The notes beneath the pieces are model-generated. The model saw only the letters and a program-made list of their open reading frames with translations. It ran no database searches and was not told the origin of the DNA. The translations under genes and the position numbers were made by a program. 64,000 nt of DNA from Monomorium pharaonis (lineage: Eukaryota; Arthropoda; Insecta; Hymenoptera; Formicidae). Shown one piece after another: positions 51,891 to 64,000 of the stretch (position 1 is the stretch's first letter; every line of letters starts with the position of its first letter). Location of the stretch: positions 6,423,561 through 6,487,560 of the forward strand of contig NC_050474.1 in NCBI RefSeq assembly GCF_013373865.1. The letters run 5' to 3'.

Positions 51891-54433
51891 TTAATTGATC
51901 TCGATGCTTGTAACCGAGTTGGACGCGCGACGCTCGTCCTCCGCTACCGTCGACGGTGACACGGTAAAGCCGCTCAAGCCGCTCTCGACCAGACTCATGA
52001 GGCTCTCCTGGCGCAAGGATACGTGCTTCTCGGCGCGCGCCTTCTCCTCCAGCTTTCTCTTCTCAGCGGCCAGGTCGACGGGGCCGTTCTTTGTATTTTC
52101 CCGAATCAGTTGTTCCAGCTTGGACAGCTGCCGTTCGGTCGCGCTCTCCACGATCTCATTGTTCTCCACGGGCACGCTGTGCTTGTTCACCGTGGGTTTG
52201 TAAGTCTTCACCTTCGAGTGGCCCTGAATAATCAGATACATCGGGCCGCGAATCGGTTTCACCGGTTGCTTGTAATGGGAGAAAATCGGGTCGGTGGTTA
52301 GACTCGGCACGGTTGTGGTTCGCGGTGGGCCTGTCGACGATGGCGTAGGTGTCGTCTTCGTCTTCGGGATCTCCTCGGCATTGAGGATCTTTATCAAAGG
52401 TGGCTGATCGGGTTTCGTGCTCTCATGAGGATCCGTGGTGTCCATGGTGGACGTGTACTCCATGGTGGACGAGATCGTCGAGGTGAACGACGGCGAGGTG
52501 GTCACGGTTGTCGCGGGTACGCGGGACGATTGCCGATGGTCGATTGGCTGCTTGTCGAAGCCAGGAATCTGCGTGCTGAAGAAAGTCGACGGGGACGGCG
52601 AATTGGTGAACGTCACGGGGAACGGTTGAGGTAATCGCTGATGAGCCTGCTCCATGCTCGACAACGGCACCATCATGTTGTTCATGGATGGCGCGTGCAT
52701 GTGCGCCATAGGCGGCGACATGTGGGACGACATCGATACGGGCGAGGACGGTCGGAAGCCGGGACGCATGCTACCGATGTAGTGCATCATGGTGTTGGGT
52801 CTGGCCTGAGGGCGCATCATAGATTGTGAGGCCGTCTGCGGTGGGACGTACACGTGCGAGGAACCGCCAACGTGTCTGGGAGGCATCACCGGGGCGGATG
52901 GTGGTTGCGGGGGCTGATGTGGGAGCTGCGAGGGCGGTACAATTCTGTTTGGCGCGGAGGAAGCGGACGGATGATCCTCCGATAGAATCGGCGAACTCGT
53001 TATCGCGTTCCTTATCGGCTGCGAATGGGACTTCGACGCCTGATAGGTCATCTTCGTCATCTCGGACGTGGTGGGATTCTCCCAAGCGTTGTACGTCGTC
53101 GTCGGTGAATCCGAAGAGCTCGCGGAGAAATTCTTCTCGACGTAATTCGTCGGCATTACCACGGCGACCGGGCCCTTCTTCGCTTTATGCGCCTCCAGAT
53201 CCATGATGTCGGACGGCGAATTCGCGACGACGATGTGCATCTTCTGCGAGGGCTGCGCGTCGGTTGTCGTAGCTTCTTCCTCTTCCTGCTCAATTGAATC
53301 TACAGTCGTGGTGGAGGCGGTGGAGGTTTGTGCGACGCTCTCCGTCGTCGAGGACGTTGCCTCGGTGCTGATCTCCTTCTTGCCTATGACCACTTCCTCG
53401 TTTTCGCTTTTACTGGCGTCCACGATGATGTTCGCATTCTGACCGACGACGACCTCGTGATTGGACGAGGCTGCGGCGTGATGATCGTAGTGATCTCTGG
53501 AGTAATCCGAAACCTGCCAAGTGACATTGACATTCAGCGGCAATACCGTGGAGGACGAGGTGGGCCCATTGTTGCCCAGCCATCCGCCGGACAGAGTCTG
53601 CGTCGATTGGTATATCAGATTTGACTTCTCAAAGGACACGGACGGCGCGGTGGTCGCTTCATATCTAAATTTTGTGTTCTGCGTCGCGGGCGGTACGTAA
53701 ACGCTCTTGATGGTCTCGATCTTGCTCGGCGGCGGTACTTTCGAAGTAGAATACGGTCTCAACGAGGGAGCGGGCGAGTAACGTCCAAAGTCTTTCGCGG
53801 GCGTCCCGTAGTACTGGACGTCCTGAAGGACGGGACCTTCCTCCGTCTGCGTGCTAAAGGCCGACGAGGCGTCCGGATAACCGATCAGCTTATCCTTGGA
53901 CGTGCCGACGTTGAAACTGGTGGACGTCTCGGCTTTCTGAATCATGGGCGGCGGCATCATCATGGTGTACGGCTTTATCTTTTGACTGTAGTACGAGCTC
54001 GGATAATAACTGGCTGGCAACGACTGCAGCCTGTTCTGATTTCTGTAGTCAATCAAGCCGTTCCGGAAACTCGTGGTGCGCACGATCTTGGGCGGTTCGG
54101 CGCCGGCGCTGCCGGTGAAGTCGTTCCTATAGGAGATCGAGTCCTGACCGCCGGTCCGCGTGAACTTGGGACCGTCCACGAACTTGAGGAACTGCTCGGG
54201 TATTTTCGGGCTGGTCTTCTTCGCGGTCACGCCCAGCACGAGGATGTCACGCTTCGACGACGGCTCGGTTGTATGCTGCTGCGAGTCCAACCAGTACTGT
54301 ACTCTGTCGAGGACCGGCGGTACGTAGTCGAAGGTCGGATTGTTCTTCAGGGGGTCGCCGCGTCCCAACGGCGTCCACTCGTCGTAATCCATCCTGGGGG
54401 AGAATATCCGCGGCCGGCTGTCATTCTGGCCAC
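51891..54433 (-). CDS. Gene 2, main coding exon (2543 nt)
   Basis: The acceptor is GTTCGCAG on the minus strand, with the exon beginning GTGGCC at 54433. The frame stays open to TAA at 51891-51893. An unspliced frame runs up to 54560, but the 42 residues before the acceptor are intron-derived and include translated CT repeat, so they are excluded. The exon is GC-rich with codon use unlike the flanks. Many open frames on the opposite strand here (for example 53982-54464) are shadows of it. Confidence 0.88.
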
Positions 54434-54679
54434 CTGCGAACAGAAATTTCGAGGGTGGCCGTGACCGATTAAACCCGGCGAGATTCGGCCCGCCGTCAAT
54501 GGCGGGAAACCTTCGTCTCACGGTGACGCGCGTGAGGAGAGATAGAGAGAGAGTAGCCAATTATACTTGAACCGGCGCGTATAAACGAGAACCTGATACC
54601 TTGAGTAATGAGCCCCGTCGTCGTGATTAATTGTTCTTAATTTTATTATAGCCTTCTCTTTTCGCGTCGCGCTGCATCG

Positions 54680-54740
<61 letters not shown>

Positions 54741-56038
54741 GCGTACTCTCTTGTCCGATTGATTTATCCTACTGGCATTACTAACGTCTAGGCTGCATAA
54801 ATTTATGGGGCACTAGGTGCACACACGCGAGTGAGAGGACAACCGCGGCCGACTCGACGAGATACGGTAAACGCGCGCGCGCGCGGATGGTTGTGTCGTA
54901 TAAATTTATACGTTTCTAGAATATGCAACACCGCACGGCAGCGAGCGTCGTCAACCCGCCTGCACTTTCGTTTAACATCATCGTCAGGCTAGACGACGTC
55001 GTATACAAGTCGCGGGCCATTCGATATCTCTGTAACCTCTCGTCATACAGCGATAGTCCGAGAGAACCTACAATAAAATTTGAAGATGACGACTTTAATC
55101 TTACGTTATCTCAAATTGCTTGTTCCCTGGGAGCTTTCGACATTAAATTGTCGAAGGTTAAAGCGGCAATGTGTGTCACGCGGAAAAATATTGCGAGGTG
55201 TTCTGAGTAACTCTTCAGTTAATGTTACGTACACAGGATGTTTACTTAAACTTTGTACAAGAATTCTCAGATTTTCCAGGAATTTTATTTAAATCTCCAG
55301 GTGAAATTGAAATAAATTTATATGAAATTTATATCCTCTTTAATATTTCTTAATCACGTAACCACACAAAAAAGCTACTTGAAAGAGTTTTCGTATTTTT
55401 AGAGGGGAACTAAAAATGTATAATGTAATAGGTACATAACTCTCTTTCCGCGATACACGGATGTAAGTAAAAAATTCGAAAGATGAAACACAGAACGTCA
55501 ATTATAATGTAGTGTTCTAAATTTTTCTGTTGTTACTAATTTTGTTATAAAAACTCGCGAGTCGCGAGTCACATTTGTTTACTAATCGATTTTGCATTAT
55601 CAGGAAAAAAGTGATCAATAAAACAATTTTATTAGACAAAGGAGGGATATAATTTAAATTTCTAAGAGCAAAGTTTCCAAAAAATTTCCTTAAGCACCAA
55701 TAAAAATCCACGATTTTCAAGAATGAAGAATTAACTCTCTGAAAATTCCCAAGTATTTTCCCGGAGTAGTAAACACCCTGGGACAGATAAAATTATTACA
55801 GCCGAGAGGAAACCTTTAATAATACCTTCAATAAAAGTTCCCTACGTGGTTCCGCTCTTACTTACTCACGCGAAGGAGGGGAATTAATAAAAATAATAAG
55901 CGCTCCCGAATAAACGTCTCACCCGATACGGCGAAAATCTTCCGCTTGACGGACAACGCCACTTTTGTTTCCGAGCGCGAGCGAATGCGTGGAGCCACCC
56001 AGGATGATAAAGTTAAGTAGCCCATCCCCTCGCGCGCG

Positions 56039-56081
<43 letters not shown>

Positions 56082-59000
56082 ATCCGCTTTTCTGTACGTC
56101 ACGGCGAGCAGGAGAATCCTGTTACGAAGTTGCAATTCACGTCGCGTCGTATCTGGAGTTCCAGCGACATAGCGGGCACACGGACCCTGCGAAAACGATG
56201 AAGGCCCGGCCTCGCTTCGCGAAGTAAAGAAAGAGAGTTCCTTAACGAAGTCTCATCGAGATGAGAAGGAGGATCAGGCGGAATAGGAGGAAGAGGAGGA
56301 GGAGGAGCGCCTCCTTTCAACATCGAGGGGTGACGTATGGTATGGGGCGCCTTCGCCTCGCTTCGAAAACCGACGGACGCGCGTTGACGGACGCACGCTT
56401 AAGCGCTTAAGCCGGGGCAGATATCGGTCGGCCGCGGTACGGTACGCCTGTAACGATCGGTTATCGTCGAGCGTGATTGCTATCCTCGACGACCGTTTCG
56501 TCAAGCGCGGCAACGATCCGCGATTTATGAGAATAGCACGGCAATTAGGTACGGGTAATTCCCGGGAAGCCCCCGGAAGGTAGGCACCTTCGCGGAAAGC
56601 TTCCCCCGTCGGCGATTAATTTCGTTAAGTTTTCCAACAGCAAGAAAGAGAAAGAGAGAAAGGGGGGGAGGGGGGGAGGCACCTCGCCAGCACGTACGAA
56701 CGTAAAGCGGTTTTAGCATTCGCAAGTGGGCCGAGCTGTAAAGAGAATAATGACAAGGTTTTCATTTAATTCTCAGTCGGGACTCGACTTGTAACGTTAC
56801 CGTAATTGGCCACGAACGCCGCGTGTCGTCACGGATGTTGCTCGCGTACGGCGTAAGATTTCACGCGACGAGACCCGCGCGCGCGTGGGCACGTGAGGAA
56901 TACGCGCGGTGGATGTGTTCACACGCGCGCGCGTCGCCCAATATGCTCGCGAGAAAACGTCCTGATAATGACCGGTCGAGAGTACCGCGTTTTCTCCCGG
57001 CATTATCGAGGCAATCGACGTTTCTATCTCTACGGTCGTCGTCGGCGCCGTAAATGCCGGTAGACGTCGGTCTTGGGGGCATTAAAGGAACCCGGCTCGC
57101 GCAGGAGGCCACAGATGCAGCGCGCGCGCGCGCGCGCGTGCGGCGATGCATAATGCGCCATATACGCGGCTCCGCGCGCTGACGGAAGTGCCGCTGACAT
57201 CTCGAGTGCCGGAGAGCTCCGAGAGCCGAGAGAAATCTCACCCGTCGTAATCGAGACGGACGGATGTTCGCCCGTGACAACATTTCAAATGGGAATAGGA
57301 ATTTTCAAGCGCGCCTTAATTCCCGGATCCCGCGATTAAAGCACGGCAGAAAGAATTCAAGCGAGAAAATTAATAACGCGAGACGGAGCTTACGAGTAAA
57401 AATTAACGTTAAACAATATGTAATTTAGGCTTACGGAATTATAAAAATTTATAATACGCGCGGTGGATACGGAGAGATTCCGGAAATACATTTTCATTTC
57501 GCTTAATGCCGCCTAATCAACAATAAAGTGAAATAAAATTAAGGAGAAAAGAGAAAAATATGAAATGTGAAAATAACGATCTCGAAAGCGAAGCGTATTC
57601 GTTGAATCGCACGCTGAAGATCCGCTGCCCGTCATTTTCCTTCCGGTGCCTCATTACGACGTTACATACAGACGGGGCATTACGTCGTCAGGACGAAAAT
57701 GCGAGAAGCTGTGTCGGAATGTCCCGCGGCTGCACGGCAGCCGGCAGGCGTCAGTATTCCCCAGTCATGTCGCATAAATACACGTGTCATGCCTTGTCGC
57801 GAATATACGCGCACGACATGGGATGGTCAGAGCTTTTCTGGCTCGTGCGTCCACCGCCTCTTCGTCTCTCGTGTTACCTGTCTGCATAATGCACGGTCGG
57901 ATCTGCGACCTCCGCAGTTTTGCGCGAGCATATTTCAAACGAGGGGACAGGTGACGCCTAAGTAATTTCTCGGGGAATATTATACGCTAGGAGATTTCGT
58001 TCAAGCGCGGAGAGCTCGAAATCGGGCGCGCACGTCCGGGGATTTAAAATCTTCGCCCATTGCAAATTTCATCCGGGGGCCCATCACCGGTACATGAATA
58101 TATGAATGTTAAATCAAATTCTTCTATTAAATTCCCCTTTCTTAAGGTCGAAATTTTCACGGGTGCAATTCTCCTTCAACGTCGCGCTTCGATTCGTTCA
58201 TTTACGTCAACATACTTTTAAATAAGATCTATGTTTTTAATACTGGAAATGCTTACAAATGTTCAGAAAATTGCTGCGTCTAATCACTTAAATCGTATCT
58301 CATCATATTTTATATTTTTACTCAATATAAGCAAACATTTAGTGACGAAAGTATAATACAAATAAAAAATGAATTGAGTACTTGTGTAAAATTTTTTTTT
58401 GCTTATGTAACTGATAATTATGAAATCGTTCACTTATTTTATTTTAAAGATTTGTATTTTCATAAAAAATTTATTGTAGAATATTATAAAACATTAAGTA
58501 TTTTTATAAAATCTATCACTTTTCTGTATTGTACCACTATTTTATTACAATATAAAAATAGAATAACATAAGGCTTGTAAGTAATAATGGTAAAACTAAT
58601 AATTAATATAAACAAAAAAATATATATATCTTTATATATTAATATAAATAAAAATGCATTCGGTAACACTTTCCTCTAAAATATAAAAAATTCAAGATAC
58701 CTTAAAGCGTGGACATTGCGTTAATCCAAATCCATCAAACGCAACTAGAACGAGCAACTTGCTTCGATGAATGCGAAAGACTATAGCCAGTGTTCGCGAA
58801 GCAAATCCTTCATTCGCGTTTGTTTGCCTGGAATCTAGCTTTATATTTAAAATTCATACGAGAGCGCCCCTATGCAACGATCCCTCAACAATATCCCGCT
58901 TTGAGTCGTATGCATATGACGTTTTGTTGAAAAGCGAAAGATATCCGCCTCGGGGTTTGCAGCGCGCGATGTTCCAAAGCGCAGCGCGGCTGCAGCTATT

Positions 59001-62000
59001 TTCAGAGAGATGCACCGCCGGGTTGACAACCGGGCAAAGATTCATTAAGGTTAAGAGACTTGCGAGTCGCGGCGCGGTAATGGACCCGTGGCGAGTTCCC
59101 TTCCGCCGGAAACGCACGCGCATCGCCGTGGACGCCGTGAAACACAGAACGTGGACATTTCTTTTTTTGCACCCGTATTTCTTTGTTCCCGTTTTTTTTT
59201 TTTTTTATCGAACGATGTTCAGGTCGGCGTTCTTTATCAAGGAATTTTCAGATCTTTAATCACCGAAAGAGCACGCGTCCTAAAATTCTCAACGGTCACA
59301 AAGGGGAGGGTGGCATTCGGTGTAACTTTGTGCGGAAAAAGGCTCGCTTTTGCGAGAGCGCGCGACGGCGGCGGGTCGCAAAAGGAAAAAGTTCAGCGAC
59401 GCTGGATGCAGATGCTAAAAGCGACGCGTTTATTCCCCCTCGCAGTTTTATGCCGGGCTTCACGCGTCATTGTTTGAAAATGAAGTGACGTGCGCGCGGA
59501 CTGAAGAAACGCGCGGGCCGTATCTCCCGGCTTCAATTGAGACAGACGTGAATACGAGCCGGTGAGATAAAATGCGGCGATTGTTACGAGGCTGCTGTTT
59601 CTTCCTATTATGCAAACGATCGGGAGATTCGCGCGAGATGCAAAACGACGATGTAATGCAAATGTAACGACGCGAGCACATGGTAATGCGATCGATAAAC
59701 CGAGAACAAAACTTAGAGTCTCGAGTATAAGCTCGTGTTAATACTTTTAAGCAAATACATACATCCACGCAGTGCTGAGGAAAGTAGTTAAAATATAATA
59801 AAACATAAAGAAGTAAATAGTATTTACATTTACTCGAAGTAAGATTTATTTACTTTCAAGCTTGAAGAACGTTAATTAAAAGACATTTTTAAACACTCGG
59901 AAATTTACTCGCCTCCTCTGAAATCAGACTTTTCTCTTTTTTTTAGGAACACTTAATTAATTTGATTAATACCTTTAAAATAGTATTTATGTTACTAATG
60001 AGATAATTTGCAATAACTTTTTCATTATTTCTTTTGGTATAGATAAGAAACGCATTGCCAATTTGCTTCTTCTGCCCGTGAGCTCCTAACCACATTATTT
60101 ATATGTATTATACAAAAAATTACTTATTTCAAATAATATTTGTTTACACCTTTTAAATAAATGTTTCTACTAAATCTATTTCCATTTTTTTCCTAGCAAA
60201 GTCTCAAACTTGATGAGTGATTGACAGGCTGCGTATACATATATTACATTGTATCACTTATAAATATACGACTCGGTAACAGTGATACATTCACGTGACA
60301 AAATTCACTTAACTATGATTCAAGAAAAACAGATATGCAATTTATTGTTTTATTGTTAACAAATTCCTATGTTTATACGTAACTGCATGTAATCTCGCAA
60401 CGTCCAAACACAATGCGAAAAAAGGGGAGCGTAGTAAAATATCTCTCCGTAACCCGAACAAAGCGTGAGAAGCATAACATAGCTGCGATGCAAATGCATA
60501 AAGCCACCGAAAGCGTTATTATATTTTTGCATGTGTGCGTTTACGTCGCCGTTGCCCGTGGGATTATTTTCCCGCTCGTTTGTACGTATTACGCTTATAT
60601 GCGACACATATTCCCGCATTCCCGTGCCGCGCGCTTTTGTCGCCGTGGAAATAGGCGCAATGCCGAATGAAATCGAGCGTATGAAATGCGCGGTCGTATC
60701 TTCTCCCTTTTAATTTCCCCGTCTCACCGACGCGTGCCCACCCCGGATTTCGCATATTCGACGGTACGTTACCCTCCTCCGATTTCGCGCTAATTTACGT
60801 CACTTCCGGCCGATCTGCCTTCGGTTGCGGTATTATCGAAAAAAGCTTTTAGCACAAAAATACGACGATAGAAACATCCATCGGAAATTTAAAAGTCAAC
60901 GATTTCGCTGCATTTATATATTGATGAAGGCGGGAACTCGAGCTCGTCACTCTCTCCTCTTATGAGAATTAAATCGTACAGTTTTTCATCGGTTCTTTTT
61001 TTTTCCAACGGGCCAATTAGCATAACATTCGCGCGACATTTGCGCGATTTTCTACCTCGTTATCAATGCCGTTCGTCCCCTGTGCTTTCATGTTTTATCT
61101 AATTTTTCAAAAATCCCCAAAATATTTCCATACTTCGAGCGAAATATACATCGCGCGGCGAATCGACCGGGTGTCGATTGTGCGAGTAATAAACGCGAAC
61201 GTTTATACGTTCACACGGGCAAGAAGGCGTCGAGGAATTAATCATGTCCCCTCGCGGATTTTTCTCGCGGGTCAGCGGGTCTCGCGACGTGCGAAGGAGG
61301 ATGCTGGGGTCGACGAGTTACTCCGCGTAGCCGCATTCGACGGGGGAGTGCAAAGGTTAAGAGGGACGTTAAATGCAAAGTTGGCTATTGTGAGCGCGCG
61401 CGATAAAAGCGCGAGCGCGTGCGCGCCGCGCTTATTTTCTCGTACTCTTTTGTGTCAGAGACGTCGTTGTTTGAAAGTAGAACAACACACGGCGAGGGAC
61501 GGCGAGAACGTCCGCCTAGGACGCCGTTTTCCGGCGCGATAGCTCGACGCGGCGCGAATTAAAAATTATAATTCACGGGCGTCGCGCACGAAAATTTCCG
61601 GCGATTGCAATTTGACGTCGCCTTTCTTCTCCGCGAGCCCGGGCAATTCAATTATTCCGTTTTATTATGCAAATAAGTTCACAAATTAAAACTGCTAAAA
61701 TGATTTGCGCAGAATAAGGTATAATTCCGAGCGAAATAAGATTTTTTTTTTTTTAAGTTCAGATTTAATAAATCCGATCTCTCTGCGTGATGTCGCCAAT
61801 CACTTGCTCGTTAGTCGAGACCTATGTAAAAGTTGTGCGGAAGGATTTTATTTTTGCTCGAAGACTACAACTTTATATAATTTGGGTTAATTTATTTAAA
61901 CGAGTTTTACTTCAGAGTATGTTCATATAAATTTTCTTCGTTTTTCAACGTAAGAAAATTAGATTTGCTTAATAACCTATGCGTAGGACTCGATCAATAA

Positions 62001-63746
62001 TCCTATTCACTCGCTTTTATTACAAACGCGTCACATTAATCACCGGACGAAAATTATTCAATTGTCAATATGGAAGTTGCAAACACGCGAATTAATCGAA
62101 GATCATCATCCAGCTGTGCGCGTGCATGTGTCTTTTAGCGCCGAGTAGAATGACCCACTGACCCGCCCCACTGATACGTGCGTGGAGACGACACGCGTAT
62201 GCAACGCGTATGCATGACGCGCAGCTAATTCCGATCAAGATTTACGCTAAGATTAATAGTAACGTACGGAAGCGAAAGTGGCCGGATGTGCCAAATCGAT
62301 ATGCCTTATTTCATTAATCGCAGGAAGTCGCTTCATGCCTGGTTATTATTGAGTAAATTCACTAATCGAGTTTACAAGCGGGCAAGTTAGACGAACTTTC
62401 TTTTTCCATCAGATCGCGACATGTACTCATCGATTTGTGTTACATTTCCTCGTGTTTATTTCCTTGATTTTACCGCAATGCGTCAAGAATGGATGGTGAC
62501 GGAACAAGGAGCGATCATTGTCACGAAGAACTTGGAAAAATAAGGGTGTTTATGCTGCCTTAAGCTGAAAAATATTCGTTCGCGGGCGAATATTTTCCAG
62601 CACGTCCGTCCAAAAATTGTTAGATCGAACGAATTTACCGGTGAAGTTCGATCCTAATTATGCCACTTGTCTCGTCCGAATGGAAATAACTACGGAGCAC
62701 GACTATATAGTTATTTCCATCCGGACAATAGGCATAATCTATACTATTCTTTCAAAAAGAGCAAAGTAAGGCCAACTAACCCGGACATGACAAGGTGTAC
62801 CTTCAATTAACTGATCTTGCCGAGTTACTATTCGCTGGTGGCCGCTCTGCAAAATCCAATTTCCAGTTCAAAGAGTAAGAAATCGGATTCCCACCGGGAG
62901 TCCGTTGGACGCGACGGCAGCGTCGCGACGTCGCGACGCGGAGCCGCGGCACTCCGACGTGCCAACTCGGGTCCTTTTTCCCGCAGCTTCCGCAGTATGA
63001 CGATCGAAGTACCCGCAGAGCGCTTTTTGCAGTTCAAACATGATCCAGCAGATAAAACTTGTCGCGCGAGAGAATCGCGCATCGAAATCCGAAGCGTGGA
63101 AATCACACCACGTATTAATTATAAACAATTAATACGCTAGACTTTTATCATGCCTGTTAAATGTTACGTTGCACGTTAATGACTGCCTCGTGAATTTTAC
63201 TCATTTTCCCTGACAATTAAAACTTGTCCATCTGATTTAATATCGCCACTTTGACAATCATGCTGCTCATTAAAGCTCCGTTCACGTTTTGCGATGAAAA
63301 TCGCGCGACATTTGTCATCGTGTTTAGAGCTTCAGTAATGCATATATGTATTTTATCAAAATATTAAAGTATGGCACATAGTGCTCTTCCTTATGTTAAC
63401 ATTTGGTCGGAACACGGAGTGTTGTAAATCTTTTATCGAGGGTCGAATTGGCGCGAATAAACTTTTCACGGGATCGTACAAAAATAATGACAGTGCGACA
63501 AGAGAGATCCTGCAATAGTAAACGCGGGGAGGACTCGCCCTCCTCTCGAGCCCTCGTTTGTTCGACGGGAAATATTTCGCAGGGCACGTAGCGGTTACGT
63601 CACGTTTAGGATAGGAAGACAGTGGGCGGTCGGAACTTACCGGTTTTATTCTCGAAGGAGGACGGTACGCTCTGGCAGGACGAGCAGCATAAAAGCCCCG
63701 CCAGCAGCAGCCACCTGGATAGCTCGGTCAATCTCTTCGGCGTCAT
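51891..63746 (-). CDS. Two-exon gene for an 882-aa predicted secreted Pro/Ser/Thr-rich protein (family not named)
   Basis: The coding sequence joins 63746-63641 (35 codons plus one base) to 54433-51891, together 2649 nt or 882 codons plus TAA. The split codon at the junction reads Gly, so both splice sites agree in phase. Residues 1-24 form a signal peptide: a basic start, then WLLLAGLLCC, then small residues. Residues about 50-83 are a dense, probably conserved block (MDYDEWTPLGRGDP, then YVPPVLDRVQYWLD). Residues about 400-430 are Ser/Thr/Glu-rich and mucin-like, and about 530-635 are very rich in Pro, Met, His and Ser. Residues 765-782 (GPMYLIIQGHSKVKTYKP) look structured. About 800-845 is a charged, helix-forming stretch (LSKLEQLIRENTKNG, KRKLEEKARAEKH). 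No membrane segment follows the signal peptide, so secretion to the extracellular matrix or lumen is likely. The function is unknown, and a cuticle or matrix role is only one possibility. The gene faces gene 1. Confidence 0.85.
54682..54740. repeat. Compound (CT)n(AC)n microsatellite
   Basis: About 23 CT units (54682-54728) are followed by six AC units (54729-54740). It lies 250 bp into the gene 2 intron, on the minus-strand side just before the main exon's acceptor. Confidence 0.9.
54897..54912. other. 16-bp perfect palindrome with TATA-like core
   Basis: CGTATAAATTTATACG is fully self-complementary and contains TATAAA on both strands. A (GC)n run lies just before it. No transcript start is known here. 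Confidence 0.45.
56040..56079. repeat. (AC)20 microsatellite
   Basis: Twenty perfect AC units within the gene 2 intron. Confidence 0.9.
57120..57138. repeat. (GC)n tract
   Basis: Nineteen alternating G and C bases, a potential Z-DNA-forming sequence, inside a CpG-rich patch of the intron. Confidence 0.8.
62567..62653. other. Two consecutive short hairpins upstream of the long hairpin
   Basis: The first pairs AAAATATTCG with CGAATATTTT (about 62569-62596). The second pairs GATCGAAC with GTTCGATC (62623-62653). Both lie in the gene 2 intron, directly next to the longer hairpin at 62657. Confidence 0.5.
62657..62738. ncRNA. 82-nt hairpin, candidate microRNA precursor (strand undecided)
   Basis: The outer stem ATTATGCC/GGCATAAT is followed by a stretch with a small asymmetric bulge (TTGTC pairing). 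The main stem is TCCGAATGGAAATAACTA against TAGTTATTTCCATCCGGA, with one internal mismatch, closed by a loop of about 15 nt. The total length and arm lengths fit insect pre-miRNAs. It lies in the large intron of gene 2; the sense orientation with that gene is minus. No known miRNA seed was recognised. A small inverted-repeat transposon remnant is the alternative. Confidence 0.4.
63641..63746 (-). CDS. Gene 2, signal-peptide exon (106 nt)
   Basis: Read on the minus strand, CTGTTTCAG (63755-63747) is a good acceptor directly before ATG at 63746. The exon encodes MTPKRLTELSRWLLLAGL, then LCCSSCQSVPSS and FENKT. It ends in a single G before the strong donor GTAAGTTCCG (63640-63631). Because the exon starts at the ATG itself, at least one 5' non-coding exon lies upstream, probably outside the window. 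The frame is too short to stand out as an ORF; the signal peptide and both splice sites identify it. Confidence 0.85.
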
Positions 63747-64000
63747 CTGAAACAGCGAGAAGCGAATTAAATTAACCGCCGGATAATCGCATCAATCGCG
63801 GCCTTCTGCCCTGCTCAACGACCGCTTCGAATCAGACACCGAGATATAAATATCGATCATCATTTGCGTTGTGGGCGAGATAATCGTAAAAAAAAACATC
63901 GCGAAAGCTGTCCTGCGACGATTTTTAAATTTCATTTTGTGATATTTACTTTATATTTTTTCATCGATTTATTTTTCTAGAGAATGAACAGTGTGTGTGT
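63747..64000 (-). other. Gene 2, upstream intron (partial, runs off the window)
   Basis: The pyrimidine-rich acceptor CTGTTTCAG abuts the signal-peptide exon. The rest is unremarkable sequence to the window end, with no second exon recognised. Confidence 0.5.

Larger units (their letters stand above)
54434..63640 (-). other. Gene 2, large intron (9.2 kb)
   Basis: The intron starts GTAAGT on the minus strand and ends TTCTGTTCGCAG next to 54433. It contains a long (CT)n/(AC)n tract (54682-54740), an (AC)20 tract (56040-56079), a (GC)n run (57120-57138), CpG-rich patches at about 56.0-58.1 kb and 60.6-61.6 kb, AT-rich DNA at about 58.1-58.7 kb and 59.8-60.4 kb, and a hairpin cluster at 62.57-62.74 kb. 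Several open frames of 60-160 codons occur on both strands, but none looks like a protein. Confidence 0.75.

Noticed and set aside
53982..54464. 160-codon plus-strand frame opposite gene 2
   Set aside because: It is a mirror of the GC-rich gene 2 exon, without protein-like content.
54434..54560. N-terminal 42 residues of the unspliced minus-strand frame, with ATG at 54560
   Set aside because: It lies upstream of a strong acceptor, includes translated CT repeat, and is replaced by the signal-peptide exon at 63641-63746 with matching phase.
54682..56079. CRISPR-like regular repeats
   Set aside because: These are simple CT/AC microsatellites in a eukaryotic intron, not spaced repeats.
58771..59259. 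162-codon plus-strand frame
   Set aside because: It lies within the gene 2 intron and has no recognisable domain; a poly-T run is read as Phe.
61066..61542. 158-codon plus-strand frame
   Set aside because: It is in a CpG-rich intronic patch, with an Arg-rich random look and no splice-like borders.
1..64000. Transposase, reverse transcriptase or viral-type coding remnants
   Set aside because: No frame showed catalytic motifs of these families; the mobile elements here are small and non-coding.

Overview
This is a eukaryotic, very probably insect nuclear window. It has short exons with GT-AG introns, long UTRs, strong swings between AT-rich and CpG-rich DNA, many microsatellites, and small terminal-inverted-repeat elements that mostly show TA duplications. 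The base composition, the MITE load and the two gene types fit Hymenoptera, most likely an ant. That assignment is inference from sequence style, not from a database match. Only two protein-coding genes can be supported, and most long open frames elsewhere are chance products of CpG-rich or low-complexity DNA.

Gene 1 is on the plus strand, with coding exons at 18851-19105, 19275-19487 and 20518-20856. The splice phases close perfectly to give a 268-residue intracellular protein: an acidic Ser/Thr-rich N-terminus, a compact domain that looks PH/EVH1-like, and a basic Lys-rich tail. At least one upstream non-coding exon is implied by an acceptor six bases before the ATG. A long 3' UTR probably runs to paired AATAAA signals near 24370.

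Gene 2 is on the minus strand. A 106-nt exon at 63641-63746 encodes a signal peptide and splices across a 9.2-kb intron to a single large exon at 51891-54433. The product is an 882-residue predicted secreted protein, rich in Pro, Ser, Thr, Met and His, with a conserved-looking N-terminal block and a helical C-terminal tail. An acceptor directly before the ATG shows that transcription starts further upstream, beyond the window. The 3' UTR may run to about 48.73 kb.

The two genes are convergent, separated by about 24 kb of DNA with no recognisable gene. That space holds several MITE families, a tRNA-like SINE, a second Pol III-like unit, microsatellites and CpG-rich patches. The left 18.8 kb has no recognisable coding gene. 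It contains a diverged direct duplication (positions 1-535 and 14179-14820), several foldback elements and a GC-rich possible regulatory segment near 12.1-12.5 kb. The large intron of gene 2 contains three consecutive hairpins at 62.57-62.74 kb, the last of which has the size and shape of a microRNA precursor. No transposase, reverse transcriptase, viral gene, rRNA, intact tRNA or CRISPR array was seen.
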